Shown here: positions 54,276-62,794 of the stretch, piece by piece
Layout: every line of letters starts with the position of its first letter
Position numbering within the stretch: position 1 is the first letter of the stretch
Source of the DNA: Hungatella hathewayi
GTDB taxonomy: Bacteria > Bacillota > Clostridia > Lachnospirales > Lachnospiraceae
Length of the DNA: 64,000 bases
Direction of reading: 5' to 3'
NCBI GenBank assembly: GCA_025149285.1
Contig: CP102274.1
Span: 3,312,001-3,376,000 of the forward strand
Program-made: the position numbers and the translations under genes
The notes under the pieces: generated by a model
Database searches by the model: none
Told to the model about the DNA's origin: nothing
The model's input: the letters and a program-made list of their open reading frames with translations, nothing else

Positions 54276-54617
54276 TCAAAAAGCGTCACGGATCAGCGTG
54301 ATCCGGTCTCCGAGTATGGCGACAACATCAAACCGGCACGGCATGGCGTCGCTGACTCTGTTTTTGTATAAATAGTATTCTGCGGCATGACGGATGTGCT
54401 GTTGTTTTCTTAAATCCACCGCTTCTGCCGGATTGCCCTGCTTTTCATCTCTCCGGTACTTCACCTCGACGAAAACCAAATACTCCCCGTCTCTCGCAAT
54501 GATATCGATCTCTCCGCGCCGGTCCGAAAAATTTCTGGCAATTATTTTATAACCCTGTTCTATCAAATAGGCAGCCGCCATCTCTTCATAGCCGCTGCCG
54601 ATCTCATGCTTATTCAT
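54276..54617 (-). CDS. yraN: UPF0102 endonuclease-like protein YraN
   Basis: A 113-residue small protein with a restriction-endonuclease-like fold: E near the N-terminus, then GEIDIIARDGEYLVFVEVKYR (about 36-55; the D and ExK catalytic pattern). It lies right after rnhB, the usual partner. GGGGAAG precedes the ATG. Cellular role unknown. Confidence 0.92.
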   Translation of the reverse strand: MNKHEIGSGYEEMAAAYLIEQGYKIIARNFSDRRGEIDIIARDGEYLVFVEVKYRRDEKQGNPAEAVDLRKQQHIRHAAEYYLYKNRVSDAMPCRFDVVAILGDRITLIRDAF

Positions 54618-54628
54618 TCACTTCCCCG

Positions 54629-55270
54629 TCAATCCACAAAATTCCTGATAAAACTCCTCCGGTGAATGGCGCAGGGGCCAAACTCCTTAAGCGCCGCGAT
54701 GTGCGCCGCCGTCCCGTAGCCTTTATGCTTCGCAAAGCCGTACTCAGGGAACAGCTTGTCGTACTCCACCATCATATGATCCCTCGTAACCTTCGCCATA
54801 ATGCTGCCCGCCGCTATGGAAACGCTCTTCGCATCTCCCTTGATAATCGGAACCTGCAAAATATCCAGTCCCGGAATGGTCACTGCATCGTTTAAAAGCA
54901 CCTGCGGCGGATTCGTCAGCTGACTGACTGCCAGTCGCATGGCCTCATAGGTGGCCTGAAGAATATTAATCTCATCAATCCGTTCCGGGCCCACCACTCC
55001 TACCGCAAAGCTCACCGCTTTCTCCTGGATCTCCAGAAACAGTTCCTCGCGCCTCTTCTCTGACAGCTTCTTCGAATCGTTTAAAAACAGGATCTCGCAG
55101 TCTCCTGGAAGAATCACCGCACCGGCCACCACCGGGCCGGCAAGAGGGCCTCTGCCCGCCTCATCAATCCCGCAGACAAGGATATGATCCCCGTACTGCC
55201 TTTCATAGCTTTTCATCTGCTCTAAGCGCTCCCGCTCGGCAGCCAGTTTCTCCTCACTTAACTTTCTCAT
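54629..55270 (-). CDS. rnhB: Ribonuclease HII
   Basis: RnhB cleaves RNA in hybrids, including single ribonucleotides in DNA. The protein of about 213 residues has the core CGIDEAGRGPLAGPVVAGAVIL (catalytic D and E) and later Asp-bearing segments (PIIKGDAKSVSIAAGSIMAKVTRD). The first frame starts at 55360, but the usual N-terminus (MRKLSEEKLAAER) lies at 55270 and overlaps the rbgA end by 17 nt. Confidence 0.95.
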   Translation of the reverse strand: MRKLSEEKLAAERERLEQMKSYERQYGDHILVCGIDEAGRGPLAGPVVAGAVILPGDCEILFLNDSKKLSEKRREELFLEIQEKAVSFAVGVVGPERIDEINILQATYEAMRLAVSQLTNPPQVLLNDAVTIPGLDILQVPIIKGDAKSVSIAAGSIMAKVTRDHMMVEYDKLFPEYGFAKHKGYGTAAHIAALKEFGPCAIHRRSFIRNFVD

Positions 55271-56147
55271 CGCAAGTCTGCTCCACGTTCGTATTCCCGG
55301 AAGGGCATTCCGGCGGCAGTTCCAGGGTGATTTTCCCCAGCTTCCCGTTTCGGAAATCATCGATCAGAAGCCGGGAGGCTTTTGCAAGATCCAGTTCTCC
55401 CCCTTTTGAGAGGCACGCCCTGGCCTTTGCAATCTGGTTTAAAAGTTCTACTGCGTCGGAAGCGTCTGCCTGATATTTATCCTCCAGCACATTCGGATAC
55501 TGTTTCTGCAAAAAGCGGATCAGTTCCAGTGCCAGTTCGTCTTTATTTAAAATCTCGTCGTTGATCGAACCGATCAGCGCAAGGCGGATTCCCACCGTCT
55601 GATCCTCGAATTTAGGCCACAGGATACCCGGTGTGTCGAGAAGCTCCAGGCTTTTGTTAAGCCGGATCCACTGATTGCCCTTCGTAACCCCGGGCTTGTT
55701 TCCGGTCTTAGCGCATGCCTTACCGGCAAAGGAATTGATAAACGTGGACTTGCCCACGTTGGGGATACCCACTACCATGGCACGGACCGGACGGTTTAAG
55801 ATTCCACGTCTCCGGTCGCGCTCAATCTTCTCCTTACACGCTTCCTGTACGACGCCGTTTATCGCCTTTAAGCCCGCTCCGCTCCTGGAATTTACCTTTA
55901 CCACGAAGTACCCCTTCTCCTGGAAGTAGGCGGCCCACTTTAAGTTGCAGCGCTCATCGGCAAGATCGGACTTGTTCAGCAGAATCAGCCTGGCTTTTCC
56001 CGCTCCGATATCATCGATATCCGGATTCCTGCTGGAGAGCGGAACCCTGGCGTCTACCAGTTCTATAATTAAGTCAATTAATTTGATATCTTCCTTCATG
56101 GCCCTTTTGGCCTTGGTCATATGACCCGGATACCACTGTATATTCAT
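55254..56147 (-). CDS. rbgA: Ribosome biogenesis GTPase RbgA (YlqF)
   Basis: A 297-residue circularly permuted GTPase. It opens with IQWYPGHMTKAKR, the family signature. The G4 motif NKSD (near 58) comes before the G1 P-loop GIPNVGKST (near 127), followed by DTPG (G3). RbgA matures the 50S subunit. AGAGG precedes the ATG. The lepB-rbgA-rnhB-yraN order is typical downstream of rplS. Confidence 0.96.
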   Translation of the reverse strand: MNIQWYPGHMTKAKRAMKEDIKLIDLIIELVDARVPLSSRNPDIDDIGAGKARLILLNKSDLADERCNLKWAAYFQEKGYFVVKVNSRSGAGLKAINGVVQEACKEKIERDRRRGILNRPVRAMVVGIPNVGKSTFINSFAGKACAKTGNKPGVTKGNQWIRLNKSLELLDTPGILWPKFEDQTVGIRLALIGSINDEILNKDELALELIRFLQKQYPNVLEDKYQADASDAVELLNQIAKARACLSKGGELDLAKASRLLIDDFRNGKLGKITLELPPECPSGNTNVEQTCDEKVK

Positions 56148-56163
56148 ATCACGTACCTCTATC

Positions 56164-56709
56164 TCAACGAATCAGTTCCAGATTTGCCAACGGGGCGATT
56201 CGGATCCATACTTTTCCCTGAATCTGCTTTCCGCTCACATTCCCCACGTTGGAAAAACGGCTGTCTTCACTGCTGTCTCTGTTATCGCCCAAAAGAAAAT
56301 ACTCGTCTTCCCCCAGTTTTACAGGGTTCTCCGCGATTCCCGCCAGCGAAATGCTGGTGGCCCCTTCCGGCTGTTCAATCCATTCATCATTTATATAAAT
56401 CTGTCCGCCTTTAATCTGTACGGTCTCACCCGGCAGTCCAATCACGCGTTTTACATTCATTTTCCGGTCTTCCCGTTCAAACACCACCACATCAAACCGG
56501 TCCGGCTTCCCGAAATCGTAAGACAGGCGGTCCATTAACACAATATCCTCTGACTGCAGAAGCGGCGTCATGGAATGCCCTGCAATCGGAATCTGGGTTC
56601 CATAGGCATAGACAATAAACCATGCAAAGGCGATCACAACGGTAATGTCTACAATCCAGTTAACCACATGGCGAATCCGGTTGTTCTCTTCGCTGTTATA
56701 AAATTCCAC
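56164..56709 (-). CDS. lepB: Signal peptidase I
   Basis: A 181-residue type I signal peptidase. One N-terminal membrane helix (about 17-38), catalytic Ser in GHSMTP (near 45), catalytic Lys in NVKRVIGLPGE (near 86), and the C-terminal box E GDNRDSSEDSR. The start is GTG at 56709, with GGGG 8 nt upstream. A terminator-like hairpin separates it from rplS. Confidence 0.95.
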   Translation of the reverse strand: MEFYNSEENNRIRHVVNWIVDITVVIAFAWFIVYAYGTQIPIAGHSMTPLLQSEDIVLMDRLSYDFGKPDRFDVVVFEREDRKMNVKRVIGLPGETVQIKGGQIYINDEWIEQPEGATSISLAGIAENPVKLGEDEYFLLGDNRDSSEDSRFSNVGNVSGKQIQGKVWIRIAPLANLELIR

Positions 56710-56730
56710 TCTCTATGCACCCCATCTACT

Positions 56731-56756
56731 AAGAAAGGGACAATTTTCATTGTCCC
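56731..56756 (-). terminator. Hairpin terminator after rplS
   Basis: A perfect 8-bp stem (GGGACAAT 56737-56744 with ATTGTCCC 56749-56756) around a 4-nt loop, followed on the minus strand by TTTCTT. It limits read-through from rplS into lepB. Confidence 0.7.
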
Positions 56757-56787
56757 CCTCACAACTTCCAGAATCCTGATTCGTCCA

Positions 56788-57135
56788 TTATTTAACTAAT
56801 TCTTTAACTTTGGCAGCTTTACCTACTCTGTCTCTTAAGTAATTCAGTTTTGCTCTTCTTACTTTACCTCTTCTGACCACCTCGATGTTGTCTACAGAAG
56901 GGGAATGTAATGGCCATGTCTTCTCAACGCCGATGCCGTTGGAGTTCTTTCTTACTGTGAAAGTCTCTCTTGCGCCGCCGTTCTGTCTCTTAATGACTGT
57001 GCCCTCGAAAACCTGGATTCTTTCACGGGTTCCCTCTTTGATCTTGTTGTATACCTTAACGGTATCGCCAACGTGGAACTCCGGTACTGTTTCCTTTAAC
57101 TGTGCTGCTTCAATATTCTTAATAATGTCGTTCAT
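56788..57135 (-). CDS. rplS: 50S ribosomal protein L19
   Basis: A 115-residue protein. It opens [15 protein letters not shown] and has the L19 motifs [26 protein letters not shown] and [21 protein letters not shown]. The ATG at 57135 has GGAGG 8 nt upstream; the longer frame reads through the leader. It has its own promoter (57231-57259) and leader. The upstream gene was trmD before the IS30-type insertion. Confidence 0.97.
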   Translation of the reverse strand: MNDIIKNIEAAQLKETVPEFHVGDTVKVYNKIKEGTRERIQVFEGTVIKRQNGGARETFTVRKNSNGIGVEKTWPLHSPSVDNIEVVRRGKVRRAKLNYLRDRVGKAAKVKELVK

Positions 57136-57230
57136 CGTGTGAACCTCCTTGATTATATTTGATGTTCTTAATACTTCATACTGACGTAATCCGTAACAGA
57201 GGACCATCTCCTTGCGTCACAACGTCTAAT
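57136..57230 (-). promoter_or_regulatory. Structured rplS leader (possible L19 leader)
   Basis: The region between the promoter and the rplS ribosome site can fold: TGACG pairs with CGTCA, enclosing AGGA/TCCT, before a G+T-rich tail. Autoregulatory L19 leaders are known in Firmicutes. The fit is by eye, so this is only a candidate. Confidence 0.4.
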
Positions 57231-57259
57231 ATTTTATCATAAAGGATTGTCGATTGCAA
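57231..57259 (-). promoter_or_regulatory. sigma-A promoter of rplS
   Basis: Minus strand: TTGCAA (57254-57259), 17-nt spacer, TAAAAT (57231-57236). It lies between the IS end and the gene, so rplS keeps its promoter despite the insertion. Confidence 0.6.
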
Positions 57260-57282
57260 GTCCCTTTTTGCAATTTTCTTCC

Positions 57283-57295
57283 TGTATATCCTGAT
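57283..57295. repeat. 13-bp direct repeat at the left end of the IS
   Basis: TGTATATCCTGAT, identical to 59070-59082 at the other end. It marks the target duplication of the insertion. Confidence 0.75.
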
Positions 57296-57435
57296 AGTAA
57301 ATTTTCAAAGTAAATGCAACCCCTATATACACTGCCAGTTGCATTTACTTTAAAAATATTAAAGGTTGCATTTAGTATGACAAATTTTGTATCATCCTTC
57401 TGTCGGGTCTAGGTACTACGACTGGAGGTTTTTTT

Positions 57436-58728
57436 ATGAAGAAAACACATTTATCCCTCGATGACCGAATCACAATCGTTCACATGCTTTCTGAGCAGTG
57501 CTCTTTTAAACAGATCGCTCTCGCTGTCGGCAAAAACTGTACCTCGATTTCCAGGGAGGTCCGAAACCATATCCTCTTCCGGAAGACCGGCGGCTATGGG
57601 CGACATTACAACGCCTGTCTCCTCCGTAAAGATTGTTCCCACAGCACCCTCTGCCCTTCGTGTCTTTCCTCGAATAGAAAACGCTGTTCCTTCTGTGACA
57701 AGTGCAATGCCAATTGTCCGGACTTTCAGCAGGAGTCCTGCAGCAGGCTCTTAATGCCTCCTTATGTCTGCAACGGCTGCCCGGACAGGCGCTCCTGCAC
57801 CCTGGAAAAACATCTTTATTCCGCTGACTATGCACATAAGGAGTATCGGGAACTGCTTTCTGAATCCAGGACCGGCATCTCTTATTCCGAAGAGGATATC
57901 CGTCGGCTGGACTCCATTGTCTCCCCGCTCATCTTCCGCGGCCAGTCTCTCAACCATATCTGTGCCAACAACAGGGACTCGCTTATGGTCAGTGAGAGCA
58001 CCCTTTACCGTCTCGTTGACTACAACGTATTTAAGGCCAGGAATATCGACCTCCCCAGGAAAGTCCGCTACAGTCGGCGCAGAAAAGCAAAAGAGTTCAA
58101 GGTCGATAAGGCCTGCCGGTCCGGGCGTACCTATGAAGCTTATCTCAATCATTGTTCCAGACACCCGGATCTGCCTGTCACGCAGATGGATTCTGTGGAA
58201 GGGAAAAAGGGCGGGAAAGTTCTCCTGACCCTCCACTTTGTCAAGACAGAACTGATGCTTGCTTTTCTCCGGGATGCCAACGATTCCCAGTCCGTGATCG
58301 ATATTTTTGACCGCCTGTATCTGGAACTCGGGCCGGACCGGTTCTCGTCCCTCATGCCTCTGATCCTCACGGATAATGGAAGTGAATTCTCTAACCCCAG
58401 AGCCATCGAGTATGACCGTCAGGGAAATCTGCGCACACGCCTGTTCTACTGCGACGCTTCTTCCCCCGGGCAGAAAGGCTCTGCGGAGAAAAACCATGAA
58501 TTCATACGGTATGTCCTTCCCAAAGGGACTTCTTTTGACCAACTGACTCAGGGAGACATTTCTCTGCTTATGGACCACATCAACTCTTACAGCAGAGAAA
58601 GTATCGGAAATAAATGTCCATATGAATTGTTTGAATTCCTCTACGGTGCGGATCTGCTTCATGCATTGGGATGCCATAGGATCCCGCCAAACGAAGTGGA
58701 TTTAACCCCTGCACTTTTAAACAGATAG
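57436..58728 (+). CDS. IS30-family transposase
   Basis: A 430-residue DDE transposase. The N-terminal HTH_38-type region (LSLDDRITIVHMLSEQCSFKQIA and SISREVRNH) is typical of IS30. Cys-rich pairs (CSFCDKCNANC, CNGCPDRRSC) follow. The catalytic triad fits D in VTQMDSVEGKKGG (near 254), D in LILTDNGSEF (near 315) and E in KNHEFIRYV (near 355). The frame is intact with no stop or shift, so it may be active. It reads on the plus strand, opposite to the ribosomal and tRNA-modification genes around it. Confidence 0.92.
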   Translation: MKKTHLSLDDRITIVHMLSEQCSFKQIALAVGKNCTSISREVRNHILFRKTGGYGRHYNACLLRKDCSHSTLCPSCLSSNRKRCSFCDKCNANCPDFQQESCSRLLMPPYVCNGCPDRRSCTLEKHLYSADYAHKEYRELLSESRTGISYSEEDIRRLDSIVSPLIFRGQSLNHICANNRDSLMVSESTLYRLVDYNVFKARNIDLPRKVRYSRRRKAKEFKVDKACRSGRTYEAYLNHCSRHPDLPVTQMDSVEGKKGGKVLLTLHFVKTELMLAFLRDANDSQSVIDIFDRLYLELGPDRFSSLMPLILTDNGSEFSNPRAIEYDRQGNLRTRLFYCDASSPGQKGSAEKNHEFIRYVLPKGTSFDQLTQGDISLLMDHINSYSRESIGNKCPYELFEFLYGADLLHALGCHRIPPNEVDLTPALLNR

Positions 58729-59050
58729 AAACAAAAAAGCCGGAAAGCCGGGGACTGGCATCGCCATTCCCTTTCTTCCGACAAACCCAATGTTAAGGGC
58801 CACGCTTCCCCAAGCCCCCTTAACAATCAACCCAGACCCGGCCCTATCAAATCCAACGCCGAAACAGGGGTGGCATTTACTCTGATAAAAAAAACAGGTA
58901 AATCTCACCTCCGGTATCGTACGCCCATTTTTAAGGCTTTTCGTGGTGGATTACTCTTATTTTACACGAAACCGGCACAAAAAACAGCCCTATTTTACTT
59001 TTTGGGCAAAATAGAGCTGCATGAGTTGCATTTACTTTAATAAAGTTGCA
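58729..59050. other. Right part of the IS, non-coding
   Basis: It holds a G+C-rich palindromic stretch after the stop (GCCGG repeats), then an A+T-rich region, then the hairpin CAGCCCTATTTT/AAAATAGAGCTG (58985-59019, 11 pairs with one mismatch) and the right-end repeats. No gene is seen. Confidence 0.6.
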
Positions 59051-59818
59051 TTAACCTTGAAATTCAACTTGTATATCCTGATTTTCCGGCTTCTTCGCCA
59101 GTCTCTCCAGATATTCCTGTTCCTTTTTCGACAACACCGCATCCTTTAACAGATCGGGCCGTCTCTCATACGTCCGTTTGATGGACTGTTCTCTCCGCCA
59201 CGTTTCAATATTCTTATGATGACCGGAGAGCAGAACCTCAGGGACCCGCAGGCCTTTATACTCCTCAGGTCTGGTATACTGCGGATATTCCAGAAGGTTA
59301 TCGTGAAAGGATTCAAACTCCGCCGAAACATCGTTATTTAACACCCCGGGAACGAGACGGGAGATGCAGTCAATCATAACCATAGCTGGCAGTTCTCCGC
59401 CGGTTAAGACGTAGTCCCCGATGGATAAGTAATCCGTGGCCACCAGCTCCAGCGCACGCTCATCCACGCCCTCATAATGGCCGCACAGAAATACCAGTTC
59501 CTCTTCTTCCGCCAGTTCCTCTGCAATCTTCTGATTGAAAACTGTCCCCTGGGGAGTCAGATAGATCACTCTCGGTTTCTTTCCGATTCTCGCGCACAAA
59601 TCGTCGTAGGCGTCACAGATCGGCATAGGCTGCATCACCATGCCCGCACCGCCGCCATAGGGGTAATCGTCCACGTGGCGGTGCTTGTCCGTCGAATATT
59701 CCCGGATGTCAATGGCTTCAATCGAAATCAGGCCATGTTCCACAGCTCTGCCGATGATGCTGGTGTGAAGCCCGTTTAACACCATATCGGGAAATAACGT
59801 CAGTATATGGAAGTTCAT
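59051..59818 (-). CDS. trmD: tRNA (guanine-N1)-methyltransferase, C-terminus altered by an IS
   Basis: TrmD makes m1G37 in tRNA. About 255 residues: NFHILTLFPDM at the start, YPYGGGAGMVMQPMP (near 55), the trefoil-knot SAM site LCGHYEGVDERAL and IGDYVLTGGELPA (near 130-150), and the C-terminal SGHHKNIETWRREQ. The ATG at 59818 has GGAGG. The final five codons (VEFQG) come from the IS right end. Joining the two flanks at the direct repeat restores an in-frame tail of about 14 codons (EENCKKGLAIDNPL) to a TGA at 57241-57243, so the native end has been replaced. The catalytic core is intact. Confidence 0.93.
   Translation of the reverse strand: MNFHILTLFPDMVLNGLHTSIIGRAVEHGLISIEAIDIREYSTDKHRHVDDYPYGGGAGMVMQPMPICDAYDDLCARIGKKPRVIYLTPQGTVFNQKIAEELAEEEELVFLCGHYEGVDERALELVATDYLSIGDYVLTGGELPAMVMIDCISRLVPGVLNNDVSAEFESFHDNLLEYPQYTRPEEYKGLRVPEVLLSGHHKNIETWRREQSIKRTYERRPDLLKDAVLSKKEQEYLERLAKKPENQDIQVEFQG
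59070..59082. repeat. 13-bp direct repeat at the right end of the IS
   Basis: TGTATATCCTGAT, the partner of 57283-57295, lying inside the trmD coding sequence. Confidence 0.75.
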
Positions 59819-59828
59819 ATTTTCCTCC

Positions 59829-60341
59829 TTATAAGTCGAGAAGACCGTCCATAATATGGACCGTGACGACTCCCGCCTCCAAATCCACATTCCGGATGCA
59901 TTCTCTGATCGCAGGAAAAAGGACTTCCTTCCCCTCCGCCGTCTTCACCTCATACACATCATTGGCGCCGGTCTTGATGACATCTGTCAAAGTTCCGAAT
60001 GGTTCCCCGTCCTCGGTTACCACCTTTAAACCGATCAGGTCGACAATAAAATTCTCATCGGGGCCCAGCTTCACCGCCTGGTCTCTCGTGACAAGAATGT
60101 CTTTTCCCTTGTACTTTTCTATATCTTCAATTGTGTCATATCCCTTAAATTTCAGTATAACCATATTTTTAAAGAATTTAACACCCTCAATTTCCAGTTT
60201 CAGCTGTTCTTTTCCCGTGTCCAGAATCACCTGCTTCAGCTTTTTAAAGCGCGCGGCGTCATCTGTCGTCGGGAAAACCTTGACCTCCCCTTTCACACCG
60301 TGTGTGGAGGAAATAACTCCGACTCTCAGTAACTGTTCCAT
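59829..60341 (-). CDS. rimM: 16S rRNA processing protein RimM
   Basis: A 170-residue ribosome maturation factor for the 30S head. The N-terminal RimM domain has [23 protein letters not shown] (about 5-27), and the C-terminal PRC-like barrel has [33 protein letters not shown]. The order rpsP-khpA-rimM-trmD is standard. GGGAG precedes the ATG. Confidence 0.95.
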   Translation of the reverse strand: MEQLLRVGVISSTHGVKGEVKVFPTTDDAARFKKLKQVILDTGKEQLKLEIEGVKFFKNMVILKFKGYDTIEDIEKYKGKDILVTRDQAVKLGPDENFIVDLIGLKVVTEDGEPFGTLTDVIKTGANDVYEVKTAEGKEVLFPAIRECIRNVDLEAGVVTVHIMDGLLDL

Positions 60342-60364
60342 CTTTTATCTCCCTTGCAAAACAG

Positions 60365-60403
60365 AAATAGAAAAGACCGTCTTCCTGACAGGCCGGCGGT
60401 CTT
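60365..60403 (-). terminator. Hairpin between khpA and rimM (attenuator)
   Basis: AAGACCG (60373-60379) pairs with CGGTCTT (60397-60403). On the minus strand it is followed by TTCTATTTC. It would let rpsP and khpA be made in excess of rimM and trmD. Confidence 0.6.
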
Positions 60404-60417
60404 CGTTTACGTATTGG

Positions 60418-60645
60418 CTACTGAATTTCCACAATAACCTTCTTGTCTTCTTTGGAAGCTGCTGCTTTTACTACAGAACGGATAGCCTTAGCGATCCTGC
60501 CCTGCTTGCCGATGACTTTACCCATATCGGAAGGCGCTACCGTAAGTTCAAGGACGATTTCGTCGTCTTTCACAGACTCGGTAACAGCAACCTCGTCTGG
60601 ATTATCAACCAGTGCTTTCGCAATTACTTCTACTAATTCTTTCAT
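60418..60645 (-). CDS. khpA: KH-domain RNA-binding protein KhpA
   Basis: A 75-residue single KH domain with the GxxG loop in GKVIGKQGRIAKAIR. It matches KhpA (YlqC), an RNA-binding partner of KhpB/Jag in Firmicutes. Alternative GTG starts lie a few codons upstream; I use the ATG at 60645. Upstream, a TCCCCC/GGGGGA hairpin (about 60660-60686) overlaps the ribosome site region. Confidence 0.9.
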   Translation of the reverse strand: MKELVEVIAKALVDNPDEVAVTESVKDDEIVLELTVAPSDMGKVIGKQGRIAKAIRSVVKAAASKEDKKVIVEIQ

Positions 60646-60696
60646 ATGCTTCACCACTTTCCCCCAAACGGATGTAAGGGGGACTTTCCTATTAAA

Positions 60697-60939
60697 CTAC
60701 TGGATGCCGGCGATTTTCAAAAGCTTGCTTACCTTCTCAGTTGGCTGAGCACCTGTTGCTAACCACTTCTTAGCGGACTCTTCGTTGAACTTGATTACGC
60801 TCGGATCTGTGTTCGGATCGTAATAACCAACCTCTTCAATGAATTTGCCATCTCTTGGGGATCTGGAATCTGCAACTACAATTCTATAGAAAGGAGCCTT
60901 CTTCTGTCCCATTCTTTTTAATCTCATCTTTACTGCCAT
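60697..60939 (-). CDS. rpsP: 30S ribosomal protein S16
   Basis: An 80-residue protein. It opens [19 protein letters not shown] and has [22 protein letters not shown] and a Lys-rich end, as in S16. AAGGAGGTGA precedes the ATG at 60939; the longer frame from 61002 is not supported. It follows ffh and precedes khpA. Confidence 0.96.
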   Translation of the reverse strand: MAVKMRLKRMGQKKAPFYRIVVADSRSPRDGKFIEEVGYYDPNTDPSVIKFNEESAKKWLATGAQPTEKVSKLLKIAGIQ

Positions 60940-61024
60940 GTGATTCACCTCCTTGAATATTTGTGTTTTCGCATACTGCGAATCTATAGTCAACGCAGTC
61001 AAACTGCCTTGCTAACCTGACTTT

Positions 61025-62374
61025 TTAAAACGGCATCTTAAGCTTTCCGAATAATCCGCCTTTTTTCCTGCCGCCGCCCATCATGCCGGGAAGCTGCTTC
61101 ATCATCTTCTTTATCTGATCGAACTGCTTGACAATCCGGTTGACCTCACTGATATCTACACCGGCGCCCTTTGCGACTCTCTGCTTCCTGGAAGCGTTTT
61201 TCATAAGATCCGGATTCGTCCGTTCCTTATTCGTCATAGACAGGATGATGGCTTCCACCCGGTCCATGGCCTTCTCGTCCACTTCCACGTCCTTCATCTG
61301 ACCCATACCCGGCATCATGCCCATAATACTGGACATACCGCCCATCTTTTTGATCTGGTTCATCTGATCCAGGAAATCGTTATAATCGAATTCGGCCTTC
61401 CGGAGCTTCTGGGACAGTTCCTTCGCCTTCTCCTCATCCACCTGGGTCTCCGCCTTCTCAATCAGTGAAAGGATATCGCCCATTCCGAGGATTCTGGAAG
61501 CCATACGGTCCGGATAAAACTGTTCTAAATCGGACAGCTTTTCTCCCATACCAATGTACAGAATCGGCTTTCCGGTTACCGAACGGATAGAAAGTGCCGC
61601 ACCGCCTCTCGTATCGCCATCCAGCTTTGTTAAAATGACTCCGTCTATACCAATCTTATCATTGAACATGCCGGCCACATTGACCGCATCCTGACCCGTC
61701 ATGGCATCGACTACGAGGATCGTCTGATGAACCTCCACGGCTTCTTTGATCTCCACCAGTTCGTTCATCATGTCTTCATCAATATGAAGACGTCCGGCCG
61801 TATCCAGGATTACCACATTCTGGTCGTTCTTTGACGCGTGTTCCACCGCTGCCTTCGCAATGTCCGCAGGCTTGTGGTTTTCTCCCATGGAGAACACCGG
61901 AACTCCCTGCTTCTCGCCATTGATCTGCAGCTGCTTGATGGCAGCCGGCCGATAGACGTCACACGCCGCCAGAAGAGGTTTTCTTCCCTTGGCCTTTAAT
62001 TTGCCGGCAATCTTGGCCGTGGTCGTGGTTTTACCCGCGCCCTGGAGACCTGCCATCATGATGATCGTGATCTCATTTGCCGGTTTTAAATGAATCTCAG
62101 TGGTCTCGGAACCCATCAGGTTGACAAGCTCCTCGTTCACTATCTTTATTACCATCTGCCCGGGAGTTAAGCTGTTCATGACATCCTGTCCAACCGCCCG
62201 CTCCTGTACAGCGCTGATAAACTGTTTTACTACCCGGAAGCTTACGTCGGCCTCTAACAGAGCCATCTTAACTTCCTTTAAGGCAGCCTTTACGTCCGCT
62301 TCTGTCAAGCGTCCCTTGCCCCTTAAATTTTTAAATACATTCTGTAATTTATCGGATAAGCTCTCAAAAGCCAT
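61025..62374 (-). CDS. ffh: Signal recognition particle protein Ffh
   Basis: A 449-residue SRP GTPase. The N-domain is followed by the G-domain P-loop GLQGAGKTTTTAKIA (near 108-122), DTAGR (near 190) and TKLDGDTRGGAALS. The methionine-rich M domain (GGMSSIMGMMPGMGQM and beyond) binds the 4.5S RNA and signal peptides. AGGAGG precedes the ATG. It follows ylxM, and the two are co-transcribed. Confidence 0.97.
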   Translation of the reverse strand: MAFESLSDKLQNVFKNLRGKGRLTEADVKAALKEVKMALLEADVSFRVVKQFISAVQERAVGQDVMNSLTPGQMVIKIVNEELVNLMGSETTEIHLKPANEITIIMMAGLQGAGKTTTTAKIAGKLKAKGRKPLLAACDVYRPAAIKQLQINGEKQGVPVFSMGENHKPADIAKAAVEHASKNDQNVVILDTAGRLHIDEDMMNELVEIKEAVEVHQTILVVDAMTGQDAVNVAGMFNDKIGIDGVILTKLDGDTRGGAALSIRSVTGKPILYIGMGEKLSDLEQFYPDRMASRILGMGDILSLIEKAETQVDEEKAKELSQKLRKAEFDYNDFLDQMNQIKKMGGMSSIMGMMPGMGQMKDVEVDEKAMDRVEAIILSMTNKERTNPDLMKNASRKQRVAKGAGVDISEVNRIVKQFDQIKKMMKQLPGMMGGGRKKGGLFGKLKMPF

Positions 62375-62399
62375 CTAATGTCCTCCTGATCTACCCTTT

Positions 62400-62750
62400 C
62401 TAATGAGCCTCCAGGTCGATGATTTCGCCCGATATCTCCTCGATGCGCCGGAGCAGATTCCTGTCGCCCGTTCTGGAAAATTCTCCCGCCAGACTCTGAA
62501 TCTCTCTGGCAAGCCGTTTCGTATTCCCGAATTTTTCCATCAAATGAAGCTTTTCTTCATAATCTTCCAGAATTCTGTCACACCGCTTCACCAGGTCATG
62601 AACGCCCTGACGGCTGATTCCCTGTTCCTCCGCGATCTCGCTTAAGGATAAGTCGTACAGCACCACGTCCTCGTAAACCTGCCTCTGGTGTTCTGTCAGA
62701 AGCGCGCCGTAAAAATCATACAGCAGGCCCTGTCTTGCAATCTTTTCCAT
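62400..62750 (-). CDS. ylxM: YlxM, SRP-associated helix-turn-helix protein
   Basis: About 116 residues. LLTEHQRQVYEDVVLYDLSLSEIAEEQGISRQGVHDLVKRC is a helix-turn-helix of the sigma-4-like UPF0122 family; the protein stimulates SRP in some Firmicutes. The ATG at 62750 has AGGTGA just upstream. It is the first gene of the ylxM-ffh-rpsP-khpA-rimM-trmD transcript, with promoter 62766-62794. Confidence 0.93.
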   Translation of the reverse strand: MEKIARQGLLYDFYGALLTEHQRQVYEDVVLYDLSLSEIAEEQGISRQGVHDLVKRCDRILEDYEEKLHLMEKFGNTKRLAREIQSLAGEFSRTGDRNLLRRIEEISGEIIDLEAH

Positions 62751-62765
62751 ATCATCACCTGTGCT

Positions 62766-62794
62766 ATCATACACTACTTTACCATGGGTGTCAA
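62766..62794 (-). promoter_or_regulatory. Strong sigma-A promoter of the ylxM-ffh operon
   Basis: Minus strand: TTGACA (62789-62794), 17-nt spacer, TATGAT (62766-62771). An inverted repeat GGGTGT/ACACCC spans the -35 region. Confidence 0.85.

Larger units (their letters stand above)
57296..59069 (+). mobile_element. IS30-family insertion sequence (about 1.77 kb)
   Basis: The element carries one transposase and is bounded by imperfect inverted ends of about 25 bp: left AGTAAATTTTCAAAG..., right (complement) AGTTGAATTTCAAGG..., with about 19 of 25 positions equal and both ending ATGCAAC. Repeats of the GTTGCATTTA type recur inside the ends (57307-57320, 57338-57351, 57364-57374, 59025-59038, 59045-59053), and the first two are inverted, perfect over 14 bp. 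A hairpin at 58985-59019 lies near the right end. A 13-bp direct repeat flanks it. It interrupts the 3' end of trmD. A direct repeat this long is unusual for IS30, which usually gives 2-3 bp. Confidence 0.8.

Noticed and set aside
57751-58677. 308-codon open frame on the minus strand inside the IS
   Set aside because: It is antisense to the intact transposase and has no recognisable domain.
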